From Lepeophtheirus salmonis (Eukaryota; Arthropoda; Copepoda; Siphonostomatoida; Caligidae), in the NCBI RefSeq assembly GCF_016086655.4, contig NC_052137.2, forward strand, positions 35,918,007 through 35,982,006: 64,000 nt of DNA. The letters run 5' to 3'. The notes under the pieces are model-generated. The model did not search any database, was not told the origin of the DNA, and saw only the letters and a list, made by a program, of their open reading frames with translations. The position numbers were made by a program, and so were the translations under genes. Shown piece after piece: positions 24,486 to 37,697 of the stretch; position 1 is the stretch's first letter, and every line of letters begins with the position of its first letter.

Positions 24486-27400
24486 GTTAAAATATACTTT
24501 TATTAAAAAGTTTAATGAAAAAAACAAATAGGACATATATATGGAATAGACGTTCTACTAAGAGAAGATACAAAATTCTAAAAACTTTATATTATTTAAA
24601 GAACCTCATTTCGATTACAATGCATATATATATATATATAATGTACACGTTATATCATTTGTTTTATTAATAACATGTCTCATGAGTTACATGTTATGTA
24701 TTCGTAGGCACTAGGCACATACAATCTGTGTAGATACCTTTCCTCCCCATCTCTCCTGCCCCTCTTCATAAACATGTTATGCATTTAAGTAAGTTTTTTT
24801 CTGGATAATATAAATATATATATTGTTTGATGAGTGCAGTTGGATAACCAGTTTTTTTTGTTTTTTTTCCTTTAAAAATATATTAAGGTATTGGGTATAT
24901 CCAAGTATATACTACTCCTCACTCCATGTATGTGTCTAACTATCTTTTGTTTGCAATATGTAAAAGAAACGAATCAATTAATTAGATGTACGTATCATTT
25001 ATCATCACGGTCCACAAAAATAATTACACACTCAAGCCATTTTTATTTGTTTGGACTTTTGTTTAGTGTGGTTTGTTGTTTTACAACTTTTTCAAATTTT
25101 GATTGTGTGTAATGTGTCAAAGTTGAAATATGATGTGAAAATTACCTATGCAAAAATTGAATTATCCTATAAGCTCATCTTTTGATCGTACATCTCATTA
25201 TGAAAAAATGCATTAAAATCATTTTATGTCAAATATGATATTTAGAAGACATTTATAATTATTTTGCAATGAATTGTTTTGATAAGCTTTATTCTTACCT
25301 ATAAAATATATTATAGTCATTTTGTTCTAAAGTTGTCTTATAATGCAAAAAAATCACTCCGGTTTTTTTTCTGAGAAGAATCATATATATATTTTTTATT
25401 AAATAATATTAGGATTATATGAGTTGTATTTGTTTGGCGCAAGACGGTGCTACTCTGTGTTGTTTTGTTTATAAACTAATTTAAGTAAATAACGTTCATA
25501 CCCAATTGAATTGGAGGTAAACTAAGACAATACTATTCGTGAATAAATTGCCTTTAAGAGAGCGTCCTAAATTCTGGGATTATTTCTTTTTTCAAAAACC
25601 GATAACAGGACCGATTTGAAGTCTCATACTACACCTTAGCAATTATGTAATATTTTTCATAGGTAACCACAATATGTAGTGTTGATTGATATCCTTAAAG
25701 TAAAACCTTATATAAATAAATTTGATTAGCCAATGTTTTATTCATGTTTTTTAGTTATTATTATTATTCAAATCTTTTTGAACAAGTTGCGATGCTGCTT
25801 CTTTGGAGTAGCCTTGATTACGTTTCGTCTTGGATCCATAATTGAATTAATAATAACATATTAAAAAAATATGAGGTATTGAAGTCTTTATGAAATATCT
25901 TAATCATTTCAAGTACTATGACTTCAAAGAGCGTATTCAGTTCCATACATACATAGAACAAAAAATCCTCATGTCATTTATACTTTATATGTACATCAAA
26001 AAGAACTGAGCCTATGATTGTAAGCACAAAGTATATACATACCTACTTCATGCCTGCCATTTTGACTTCAACATACGCTCCTTTTTTACTCTATCTGAGG
26101 GAGAGTTGAGTATTTTGAGAGTCACAACTATACTAATTACGGTTCTATGTCAAGATATGAGCATATCAATTATTAACAATCAATAATAATGAAATGAGCT
26201 ATTTGATAACCTCTGTGTGAAAAATCATCACAAAAAAGGATTATTTATATGTCTATCTAGGTTAGTAGTGGCATGAGTATTGAATATTGACCTTTAATAA
26301 TACATTTATAGATCAGCTATGAGTTAATTATTTGGCGTAGTCCATGAAAGGAATAGGAGAAAAAAAAAATGAATATTCAAGGCTGCAGAGAACTTGTTTA
26401 TGATTTTTTTTCTTCACATTCTGATATTGTGAAATCAAATATATATATATATATATATAGGAATAAAACTTCAAGTTTGAAAATAAAAATAGAAAAGGAA
26501 AGGACAAACTAACTCAATAACTGTACCAGAGGTCTTTTATGAGCAGGGTGCATGTATGCATAAGAAAATGTATAGAAAACCATCAGGAACATACCTAGAT
26601 ATTTGAAAAAAAGGAAAAATTAGATGACGTCTGTATATATATATTTACATAAGTGTGTGTTCTATAGTTTATAAATTAGAGTTCAAAAGCCCACAGTCAT
26701 ATACACATAAATAAATAATAACCATGTAATTGAATAAACCAAAATGAAATGATGGTATAAGTCATTAATAGCGAATTAAAATACCCAATATCGTAATTAA
26801 ATTAAATCATTTTCAGACCACTAAATTGAAATTTGTACAATTTGGTCATACAAGTTGAATCTTGTACAAATATATATACAAACTCTGGATATATCATGCT
26901 CCATTATCTAACAAAATATTAAAAAGTGATGTTTGGGTACTTTTGCAAAGATTTCTTATCAAACAGTAAATACGGAATAATTACCTGGAAAAAGTCCAAC
27001 CGATTTTTAGGGTACAACAAAGATATTGCAAAGTATTCTTACTGATATCAAACCTGAACTAATGATGGTTAATGACTTAGATTTACTTAAGTTGGTTTAA
27101 TTCCATAAAATCAGAGCTATATTATCATAATATACATATATAGGTCCACATAGATTATATCAATGAGCGTATCCTATATAATAATGAAATTTGAAGGATA
27201 AATAACATCACACATAGGTACATGTTTGTAAGTACGTCTACATATTAACTGAGCAGAAGGGGTTTGAGAGAGTGAAAGTTTTTAAGGTCATGTAATAAGG
27301 TTAAATCAGCTTCTATTTTACTCCCCCCCTTCTTTTTAACACCTAACAAATGGGTTACTATTATTATCATAATCTATGAAAGTGCTGTATCCCTTTAAAA

Positions 27401-27729
27401 AATAACACATTGTTATTAATATCTACATATGTGTGTACTTGAGTCGTCTCTGTAGCATTTATAAAATCATAGTTCCCCTTTCCTATTAGTTTTTATGAAC
27501 ATACAACCATACATACATACAAATGGATTTATTCCATCCTCGTATGAATATGCTTTTTATTTTTCCTGATCAATTTTGATAGTAATATCATTTTATCTAT
27601 TATTTTTATACATATGAAAATGTCATTTACAAGTTAGAAAATAAGGTCAGCACTTGACATATGTCAAGTCGTGATTTTATTGTTCTAACATCCTTTCCTA
27701 CAAAAAGAAACATTAAAAAAATCCAAATC
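24486..27729. other. AT-rich non-coding stretch with TA microsatellites
   Basis: Contains (TA)n tracts at about 24624-24641 and 26438-26459. No supported gene, RNA or mobile element is seen. Confidence 0.5.
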
Positions 27730-28250
27730 ATTTTGTATTTAGCCCAATAAGTGAATCATACCCAACGTTATTTATCTCTAAATTACTCCAGGGCAGAATA
27801 TCATTGTCATATCATTTCTCCATAATTTTTAAAATGAATTACTAATATGTATATTTTATTAAATTAATATTCTACCTAGGTATTTTATTCGGTTCTGTAT
27901 CATAATATGACTATGTAATATTTAATTAAAAGTGTAATACATTTGTATTTGTAAATGATAGTCAAAATATCTTCATAGAAACAATAAATGGCTAAATTAT
28001 GTGTATAGGACGAGAGAACAGCAAGAAATTGTAATTTTGTCCTCTTGAAAACGGAGAAAAAGTAGTTTGTATATAACTTATTTCTTTTTCTATTTATCAA
28101 AAAGAATAAATTATAAAATAGCCATGACGTATCAAGTGAGATGAGAGAATCGACAGTTGACCGGAAAATAGATAGGGTATTTTTGTGTCAGCAAGGCAAT
28201 ACTGTGATGTATATTTAACTAACGAATTGATTGAAATCGCATTAGATGTT
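27730..28250 (+). repeat. Dispersed repeat F, copy A (uninterrupted)
   Basis: About 520 bp that aligns along its length with 40250-40965. Shared words in order include aatcatacc, ttatttatctct, tttctcca, ttttaaaatgaa, cctcttgaaaacgga (cctttt in the other copy), aataaattat and tttttgtgt. It lacks the P MITE present in the 40-kb copy, so it marks the empty site. The distal 100 bp also match 35225-35325. There is no coding capacity; the class is unknown. Confidence 0.65.
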
Positions 28251-30863
28251 TGATATCCTCAGAGTTTTTGTAATATAGTAGGGCTCTCAAGTTTTGAAAT
28301 TAAAGTCTACTTGGCTCGCATGTACTATGAAAAATAGTACATATAAGCAATAGTATTAATTATTGACATCCAAATTAAACAACATTAAAAATCACTTGTG
28401 GCTTATTTTGAGACTTATATAACTGGGTTGGGCTGCTCTTATTTGAAGTATTGTTATTTTAAATCAGTCATTTATAATGTCATACTGATGTATGATTGAG
28501 TAGAAATGCTTAATAAATACCATGTGTGGCGTGAGGGTGTGACATTGGGTGTAAATACGCAAGTCTCTCACTAATTGTGTGATCTTGACAGTCATGTGAT
28601 TGTGTTGTTGTTATGACCTTTTTGTTTTATATTTTATTTGTACAAGTATAAAAAAACACCAATACTATTTTCGGTACTGGAACTCCTTCAAAAATATTGG
28701 TATCCTCACAACATTAGTGTGTAATAATATACTTTTTTCTCTAAAAAATACTATTTTCTAAAAAGTCATTGGCTCGTTGTATAGTTCAAGTGCCTACAGA
28801 TACAAATGAGTCAGTAGATGCTTGTGAAAAATGTTGATTTTATTGTTAAACTAGCAATGGGAGCCTGTGTGACCGGGCTGAATAGAAAGGAATAGAAACA
28901 AAGAATGAAGGAAAAATACAGAGGGGAAAGAAAGAGAGATATATAGAACGAGAGAAGGGGAAAAGGGCTGATTTCGGTCAAAAAAAAAAAGCCTTTTAAT
29001 GACCTTGGAAGCTCAAAAAATTATCAGAGGAACATGTTGAGTTACCTTATTATATGTCTGCTCGCTAAATCTCAGACTGATCTGTACGACCCTTTTTGGA
29101 TTCCAGATGTAATACTCAAAAAAAAAAAAAAGTCTTATGCAACAAAGGAATTTTAATTTCCACACAAAATATGGAGCATTATTGCAATCAAAAGAAGAAA
29201 AAGCGTTTTAGTGATATCATTAGGTCAGTATATAATATATATATATTTGTTTAATTAAATGATTACTCACAAATTCTAATTGTATGTAAATGGGATTCTT
29301 AAGCGTTTCAAATAATAAAAAATAACAAAGTTTTAAAGTATTTTTATAAGCATTAGCAAAATTTATTTTATGGGAGAATATGTCATACCTTCATTATTTG
29401 CAAAAAAAGTATTGAGATTGTATCTTAAACTACGGCCAATAAATTTTTTATAATGTTTGGATTCCTCTCCTGACTTTCTCTACAAGACGTATAAATGAAT
29501 CCCTTGGGGTCAAGTATATGTACATATTTATAGATACAATGAGAAAAGCTGTTGAATATATGTACATATAATTTGGATATTATACATACATACGTATAGG
29601 TAATAAAAACATTCAATAATTACCGTTATTGTCTATGTATAATAGGTTCAAGGAGACAAAAAAGAACTTGTAGGAAACTGTTAATTACAATATTGGTCGT
29701 TCTACATAGCATATATAAATTTTCATCTATTAAAATTACATGATTATTATTTAATTATAAGTAATATAACTATAGACAGTTGAACTTAATGCACTTTATG
29801 CCGCAGGATATTAATATTTTAGTAATTTGCATTAAAATAGTCAAAAAAAAAAAAAAAAAACACCAGTAATGTATACATGGGGTATTCAATAATTGAATAA
29901 TTCCTTTAAAATCATCCCTCACATTTTGTTGTTGCAACTTGTACAATTTTCTTATACAAGTTAAAAATTTACAAAAACATAATGTCCACCAGAAAAAGAT
30001 CAAAAATAAATAAATCCTCATCCCTATATACAAAGGAATAAATTGAGGATAACTATTAAAACTCTTTAATTGGGTCGGTCTTAAATATCTACTCAATAAT
30101 ATGCATTTGTAGAAAAATAGAAATTTTTTCATCAAAATATATTTTAGTAATAACTGGTCAAAAATATTTTTATAACTTATAAAAAAAAATAGAAGTATAA
30201 AAGTATTCAGCAATAAAACACAGTTTGAAATAACCCTAAGGCTTTTAAGTATCTTAGTTAGAAGCCATTATTCATTATATATATTACGTAGGTAGTTGCT
30301 AGATAACATTTATGTAAATAAAGATCATGACAGAAATCAGAGTTCAACATCAGAAATAATGGTTTTACATACATGGAAATGACGTTTAGAATTAGATATA
30401 TTTGTTGTGATGTTCAGACATATGAGTATTTTATCAGATGTTGTATAAATATATCTTCCTACTTTTCAATTTAAAAAGTGTGAAATCATGTATCTTCACA
30501 GTCAAATATACATACACCTGTTTCCGATCCGTGTATGTATCTGAACCATGATGGACGGTTATTTTTAATTTGAAGGTTTTTTTCTTGGTTATATAATACA
30601 TGCTTCAAAATAATCTTTTATTGTATATGTAACAAATATATGCATTGCAAATTAACATTGGTTGATTATGAACAATAGGAATCTCACTTTTGGAATAATG
30701 GAAATTACATTTAATGTACTTATGAATAAATATTTATGAAATAAATTCTAAATGTCTAATGTCTCAAGTTGTGAGTTATTGTGAAATGAATCTGAAAGTT
30801 TATTTTCAACCTAAATGATAGGCTGCCCCTTTTGAGTTTAATAATTGTTTCTTTCTATTCTAC
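28251..30863. other. AT-rich non-coding stretch
   Basis: No supported feature. A 147-codon minus-strand frame at 29770-30213 is Phe/Leu/Lys-rich, includes a poly(A)-derived FFFFF run and looks like chance in A/T-rich DNA. Confidence 0.5.
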
Positions 30864-31230
30864 CAGGGGCGTCTGCAGGATTATATATATGTTTTAGTAA
30901 AAAATTATTCAAAAATATTAAAAAAATGAGAAAAAATAATAAAAATCCATAGTAATTCACAAAAAAAATATTTTTTTTGGAAATTAAATTTAATATTTGA
31001 AATTTAGGAAAATAAATTTTATGAATTTTTTTCAAAAAACCACAATTGTTGACAAAAATTAAATTTTTTGAAAAAAATTTCAAAATCTGCAGCGAAAAAA
31101 ATTTGACAATCTAAATTTTTTGGTAAAAAAATTCAAAAATGAAAGGGCCAAAAAGAACTTGGTCAAAAGTAAACATTCTTTGATTGGGGGGCCTACATGC
31201 CATCAAGTCCATCCCCGGTTGATGCCTCTG
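30864..31230 (-). mobile_element. MITE family M, copy 2
   Basis: The left end reads caggggcgtctgcaggatta. The right end, read inward on the minus strand, is cagaggcatcaacc, followed by the G-rich ggggatgga and then ggccccccaatcaaag. This G-rich subterminal block matches the corresponding ends of the copies at 14284 and 38921. The interior is almost entirely A/T with repeated aaatttttt-type words. About 367 bp, no coding capacity. Confidence 0.65.
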
Positions 31231-31329
31231 ACTACATAATACCTTTTCTATTGTAGACAACCCAAAAACTGACTTTGGACTTGAGATCTCTCAAAACATT
31301 TTATTTTGAAGAAAACTAATAGAGATTTT

Positions 31330-31490
31330 TTTGGCAAAATTGGTCATTTTTAGGCCTTTTGTTTTGTATTTGACTGATCAGTAAAAAATATATTATACAA
31401 ATTATTTTTTTCATCATCTAAGATATGCTCAATGATTTTCAGTTTCTCTATTTTATCGAGGTTTTTTTTTTGTACAATAACTTTATTGCT
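31330..31490 (+). repeat. Dispersed repeat G, copy 2
   Basis: Matches 5885-6085 in the same direction: ggtcatttttaggcc, ctgatcag, atctaagatatgctcaatga and ttctctatttta. It lies between two M-type MITE segments, so it may be host sequence between insertions or part of a larger composite. Confidence 0.5.
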
Positions 31491-31951
31491 TCATCTAGGA
31501 TTAAGATTTAGCCACCTACCCCACCCCGCCAAAAAAAAAAAGAAGGAATTTTGCTTTTTTTAGAAAATTTAAGATTTGAAATTTAGTTTAACTTTTCAAT
31601 TTTAAGTATATAGTTATAGATTTTCGACATTTTTTTTCCAAAAAATTTAATTTCGGAATTTTTTCAAAAAATATATTTTTTAAATATAATTTTTCAATTT
31701 TTTTGTGAATCGATGTGTTTTTTGAAAAAAAAATCCCCGAAATTTAATATTTGAATTTTTGTTCTAGAAAATTTACTTTTTGTAAACAGATGTCAATTAT
31801 CTAAAAAATTTCTAAAAAAATTAACTATTTGATAATAGTAATGCATTTTTGAATTTTATTTTATTTTCCAAAAATTTAATATTACAAATTTTTTTCCAAA
31901 AATTAAAAAATAATATATATATGTAGGGATATAATCTTGTGGACGCCCCTG
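31491..31951. mobile_element. MITE family M, partial copy 3
   Basis: The right end aatcttgtggacgcccctg is the inverted equivalent of the left end at 30864 (caggggcgtctgcagg). The interior is A/T-rich with the same ttttttccaaaa-type words. A C-rich block (cctaccccaccccgcc) near 31515 may be its G-rich subterminal region, but no clean left terminus is visible. With copy 2 it frames 30864-31951 with inverted ends. Confidence 0.45.
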
Positions 31952-33667
31952 TCTTTACTCCAAGTATCTACAATGAGTTCCATGATTGGAGGTGATTCTT
32001 CAAACCCCAGGATGTCTATTTCCTATAAAATGATTAGCAAACCAACTGACAGTCGAAATATGTATTATGTGATGCTTAATTATCCAGACATGCTCTACTA
32101 TAAATATATATATATATATACACTTGGCTTCAAATACCACGCTACATTAATTTTTGTAGTAGCAGAAGCGATATATTGAAATAAATAAATATTATCCGGA
32201 AGAAATATGGAGCCAAAAACACACATACACACACCATCAATTTCCGCTTTTCAACCTCTCTTCAGACTTAGTGTGTGTTATAATTATGTACATAGGTAGG
32301 GAGGCATATATATTTATTTGTTTTCTAGAAAATCAATTACTATATGATATTACGTATACACATTGTACATATGTGCAACACACATTGATAATGAGTCACT
32401 ATCAACCACAAAAACCAAGTTTCGACTATATGTAATAATAATAACTATTTTCTTGTTGTCTTCTATCTATGTATTTTTGCAACATTTACCGTACTCTGGA
32501 TACATTATCGATGTACTGTTAAAAAATAGTCATGAAGCAAGACTTTCTCCTCAGGGATGTTCAATTTGTGATCTACTTATATATAGATTTATTTTATGGG
32601 TTAAGTTGTCGTCGAGAGTGCAGTTTTGAAATATTTGTATCTATGACATTACATTCTGTTTTTATGTATAGATATATACACATAACATAAGGTCACGTAA
32701 ATTCATCAGGGATGTTTGGAAAGAAAAGTCTTCAAGACATGCATTTTTCATAGGCGTACATATTATCTAAAAATTAATCATGACTCAATAGGAATGACAA
32801 ATGTACTGACTCAAAAAAAAGGCTGTACATCCAATGAATAGCAATCATAAGAAAAGTGTGTCATTTTCCAAAATTCTGCAAAGTATATTTACAAACATGA
32901 TATGAAGGAATGCATTTTTTGTGGGAAATGTGCTTGAGTTAATACGTAGTGAAAGACCGGAATATGAATTATAAACTTTCTTGCTTTACGTGGAAAAATA
33001 GAAATAACTACAAAAATTGACATTTACGTTCATCCTAGCTACCTATCCACCTATGCAAAAAGATACGAGTAGATAGATAGATAGTAATGTCTTTTGTTCT
33101 ATTGATATTACTTTTTCCTAATTTTGGTATTAGGACATACATACATAAGTAATAAAAAAAATTATCTCTAGATCTTTCAAAATGCAGAGTCCTCGTCTTA
33201 TTAGTAGAAAATGTACTTCTACTATCACGTATTTTCATTATGCAAGATACAATGTAAAGAGCTTAGTCAGGGATGTCTACATCCCTGCACTTTTGGGTCC
33301 TACATAAACGAATTGATACTCACTCTCTAATGTCAATCATATAGCCTATTTATTTAGTAAAAATATATGTGCAAGCAAGAATGATTTTTTTCAAAATTGA
33401 GGGTGGATTACATTTGAACACTTTGACGAATATTTTTCCATTTCATTCAACAAATTATTATTGTTAATCCTTTGGGTGGCTCGCAAATTGCACATAATGT
33501 ATCCAAAATTGATTGTCACAATAAAAAAAAGCAGAGAGGCATTTATAGATTTGATTAGAAAGATCATATCGGAAACAAGATAAGACTTTTAAATTGAATA
33601 AAGGTACTAAAACATGGATATCTTAAATCATCTTACAAATGCATTTAGTTGTAAAAAAAGAAGAAGT
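31952..33667. other. AT-rich non-coding stretch
   Basis: Nothing supported beyond TA-rich simple sequence (about 32104-32120) and a short GATA-type repeat (gatagatagatag) near 33074. Confidence 0.5.
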
Positions 33668-34170
33668 AAAAGTGGTCCCCTCTTGCAGAAACTATAGCCT
33701 TGAGTCTGTTAGGTATGACTTCATAGTAGGTACGGTCTATTTTCATGTGAATGTTGCCCCATTCCATAATTAGGAAATATTTCAGTGTATACAAATTTGG
33801 ATAGGGCTTCTTGCAGACTCTTTCCTGCGAATTAGACCAGATACCTTCAGATTCAAATTCAGTCTGAATGGTGACTAAGAATTGTTACTCCACTTTTGTA
33901 TAGTATTAGACGTCTGAGAGTGAGTACCATCCTGTTGAAAGGTATAAATCTTTTATTTGAAGTAGGAATTGGCTGGAGATTTTTCTCCAGGATGGTACAA
34001 ATATAAAGTGCACCTTTATTTTTGTATCTATTGGATGTAAAAACAAATAAAAAAGGGCCAATGATGGTAAAGGTTGGTCATCAGACGCAGTTTTTTTTTT
34101 TTTTTTTTTTTTTTGCATCCAATTGATCCAACAGGGTGAATCAGAGCTTTCATTCACCGAAATCCGATCA
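33668..34170 (-). pseudogene. Tc1-type transposase remnant
   Basis: Minus-strand remains of a Tc1-like DDE transposase, read in shifting frames. In order: IGPFLFVFTSNRYKNKGA with ILEKNLQPI corresponds to the segment before the second catalytic Asp. FQQDGTHSQTSNTIQKW contains that Asp in the usual QQDxxxxHTS context. After a break, GIWSNSQERVCKKPY with the following LKYFLIMEWGNI and IPNRLKAIVSARGDHF is the C-terminal third of Tc1 transposases. The expected SPDLNPIE block is mostly gone. Stop codons and frameshifts rule out a product. A 24-nt run of T (A on the coding strand) at 34091-34114 splits the gene. No terminal repeats were found. It is a different lineage from the mariner-like copies. 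Confidence 0.75.
34091..34114 (-). repeat. 24-nt homopolymer inside the Tc1 remnant
   Basis: An uninterrupted T24 on the plus strand falls inside the transposase-derived sequence. It may be slippage expansion of a short A run, or the poly(A) tail of a very short or lost retro-insertion. No matching insert body or target duplication is evident. Length may be affected by sequencing. Confidence 0.8.
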
Positions 34171-35224
34171 TTCTTTTTAGGTAGAATAGAAGATTACAAA
34201 AACAATGTTAGAAGGCCTACACATCTTCAACAAACAGAGGAATTGATTACAACTTTTTACTTGTTTTGTATTTGAAATATTAAATAATGTAGTAAGCACA
34301 CTTTGTTGACAATTAATCAATAACTAATTATAAATTTTTTACAACGAAATCTTCAAATTTCTATGGGTTATAAAAGTTTAATTTCAAGTTTGAAGGAAAT
34401 ATATTTGGATTTTTTTCCTTTTTTTGTGTTTTTGTTCAAGATTGAGTTTATATTGACGCACAACATATACTTATAAATTAATGTGCAATCAATATATGAA
34501 AATAAATTGAATATTATATATGCATACATATATATATATATTTTTTTTTTTTTGGATAATTTCCTTCTCCGACTTTTGTCATGTTTTATATATAACGTGG
34601 TTCCTAATTTTTGCATTTATTATATCTTCCTACACCATTGAATGCAAATTAAACTTTTTGCATTAAGCATATTATTTGGTTGAATAATACTGAAGATAGA
34701 AATTAATCTTCGGAAATTTTTATTGTAGTCACGCTCTCTGATCACCATCTTCACAGTATCCTGTTAAAATTAACACCCCATAGGTAGTTTTCTTAGTTTA
34801 GTCTTTGATATTTTTGGAGGTAATGGATATTTTGTTGGTAAAAACTCCAATAAATACATGGTATATAGTCAATGAGAGTGAATGAATTTGATGATGTTTT
34901 TTGTATATATATTTTTGGTGGCGGTAATCGCAGGAGTTTTATTCATAAACTTACCTATTTGACTTTTAGAAGGAATTCCATTTTTGTTGAAGGAAATACA
35001 TTAATTTAATTTGTTATTCGTGAACGTAGTTTTGAAGAATATATTTATATATTTTTAATGCGTTCTTACTTGTTACCTTCATTGTATCTCCCAACCTTCC
35101 CCGAAATAAAACAAGGGAAAAAAGGCCCAAAAACAGTTGGGCAATTCTTCACAACTCTAGAATTATTGTTCATAGATTTACAAGAGATAATTAAAATATA
35201 ACTAATCAATGTTCGGAACATTGA
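34171..35224. other. AT-rich non-coding stretch
   Basis: Nothing supported. TA-rich simple sequence lies near 34527-34553. Confidence 0.5.
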
Positions 35225-35325
35225 TCAGGAAGGGGGAGCTGAAACATAGACAGTTGACAACAAAATAAATGGTACATTTTTGTGTCAGAGAGGTAACTGC
35301 TTATAAATATTTAATTATACGTTCC
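35225..35325 (+). repeat. Dispersed repeat F, partial copy C
   Basis: Contains gacagttgac, aaaataaatgg, acatttttgtgtcag and aggtaactg, matching in order the distal part of copy A (about 28150-28230). The proximal part of F is not seen here. Confidence 0.5.
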
Positions 35326-37697
35326 ATGTTTATAATTAGTATGTTCGTATCAAAAAGTTAGTGCTTTTTTTTTTAATTCGGTCTCAAGGGGCTTTTTCTC
35401 CGTCGATTTAAACTGATATTTTGTTACATACCAAAATTGAAATCATACACCAAAATTTATTAGTCTAAATTTTAAAACAATGACCTTTGAGAAATTATTT
35501 CTATTCTATCAAATGTATTTTCTAAAATAAATTACATTGACTTAGACGAAGACTGAGTTTTTAATACAAATAAGTTTGCTACGATATTCGATTTGAAGTA
35601 TTTTTAATTTCAAAAAGTCTCTGACGGATCTAGTATTTCCAGTACGAGCCCCAGCACTACTTAAATCTTCCTAGACACTGATATCTACTGATATTTTTGC
35701 CCTATTATGTTTTTATTTACCTTTCATATTACGTTGAACACAATGCCTATTTAATAAAAAAATAAATTAATTTTTTTTGTTGGAAGCATAGAAGTTGCAT
35801 TGTTTTGATAAAGTATCTACCACTGCATAAAAATCAAAGTAAGTCGATTGATCAAAAAATTAAATAACATTCAGGAATGTTTGAATCAAATTAAGATCAA
35901 TTACTTTTATATTCTTTTAATATAATCATCTTTATTATGTAATAATAAGAAGTACAAACCCATGATGATGACTTTTAAATTTGATTCGTTGGCAGCTATT
36001 ATATTTAATTAGAGATAATTATTAGTTACGTTTAAGGCTTATGTAATTACATTTAGATTTTTTAAAGATCATTTATTTGAATGTAGGTAAAGAAAATATT
36101 TACATGTTCGAAAAGAGTGGAATAAATTTGATCACTTTTCCAATAAACCCAATTTGTAAGGTAAAATAGTAGTTATTTGAAAGAAGGCATTTGGTGATTG
36201 ACAATCAGAGGATTGAGATTTTTATTTGAAATATGATATATATATATATATATATAATCCTTAAAGAGTATATTAGATATTACCTTGCAAAAAAGTTATA
36301 TACATTCTACGTCAACATTCAAATCCTTATTCGTCTTTTTTCCTTCTATTTTAAATAAGTCATTTCACGAATTTTAATATACATTTACAATTAATATACA
36401 GTCTACATAGAATATTATTAATTTTATCTACTTTCATTCAGTTACAAATCACATTTACACGGAAAAACGGGATGTTTATGATTTCGTGATGCTATTTTTT
36501 TTTTTTTTTTCAACAACAGCAAACAAACCTATTGATTGGTTCAAATCACGCAAGGCAAATGTTATTTACATAAGCCAAGCATCGACATATGCATGTTGTA
36601 TACATATGTATGAAGTAGATATGTGTTTGCCATACGGAAACTCTAATGAAATTGTTCTGTCTTGCTTCGTAGTCAATTAAGGAACGAGACAGGCATGAGA
36701 TTAATAACTGTATTAAATAGGTAATTATAAACAAAAAAACGGTTTGAAGTCAAAATAATATATATAATTTTTCTGTCTTTATTATTCTGTACAAACATTC
36801 ATGATAAAAAAAAACATTTTTAATTATACCTAAGCCATAAAAATTATTACTCATTCTTTCTAATTGGCCCCACCTACCTTTTGCTCAAATATCAACAGTT
36901 TGTTGCATAGGGAAAGTTAGAATCGAACATGTATGTATGGAGTTAAGTGCCTACTATTAAATGTATCTAAAAGAACGAGGAGGAATTCGTCTGAAGGGAA
37001 ATGGGTTGAGTGCAATATATGATCATATATATAAATATGTTATTGGGGAGGACTGACTTTAAATCTGCAAGACCTCCAAAGATGATCATACAAATTTACA
37101 ACTCAACCAATGTAATATGTACACTGTAAATAGCCTTTGATTCGATTTTACGTTAATTAATGGTGTGGTGAATTTGATTTTTTAATATAAAATAAAATAA
37201 AATCTTTATGATAGAGGTTTATTTTCATTTTTCACGAGTCATAAAATCAAAAATTTAATTCAATTTACGATATGAATACCTCTTATGGTCTATAAAGAAA
37301 ACGTCAACAGTTGCTTCTGGTTCGTTAGTGAGTGAGAAAAGAAATTGAATGCTTCGTTGATTCCTCTAATTTTATAAAACAATGAAGGCTGTTGGTTAAG
37401 TAAAATATTTAAAAGGGCCACCAAATCCCCGTTATATTCCCTTTCACTTCCGCGTAATTCCTTTGTGAATCTCTTTTAAATTATTCACCATATCTCCAAA
37501 ATAAACGTATACGTAGGACTACAAAGTGAATATTTATTTTAATTAGGTGAATGCAAAAAATTGTTATTTTTTGGGCGTGTAATATTTAATTTCTTTGTTA
37601 AAAAAAAGTGTATTGATTTATCAAAAGAATAGACTCAAAACCATTGTTAGAACGTTATATTTATTGTGCTACTGTGTGTATATTCATAGATATTATA
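35326..37697. other. AT-rich non-coding stretch
   Basis: No supported gene. It includes a (TA)n tract at about 36236-36256 and a T14-T16 run near 36490. Two overlapping opposite-strand frames near 36486-36734 are unsupported. Confidence 0.5.

Noticed and set aside
24624..24641. (TA)n tracts here and at 26438, 36236, 57717 and 61619 as possible CRISPR-like or satellite arrays
   Set aside because: They are short dinucleotide microsatellites without spacers or longer repeat units. No CRISPR array or higher-order satellite is present.
29770..30213. 147-codon minus-strand open frame
   Set aside because: Phe/Leu/Lys/Ile-rich with a run of Phe from a homopolymer; there is no domain or conserved-looking motif.
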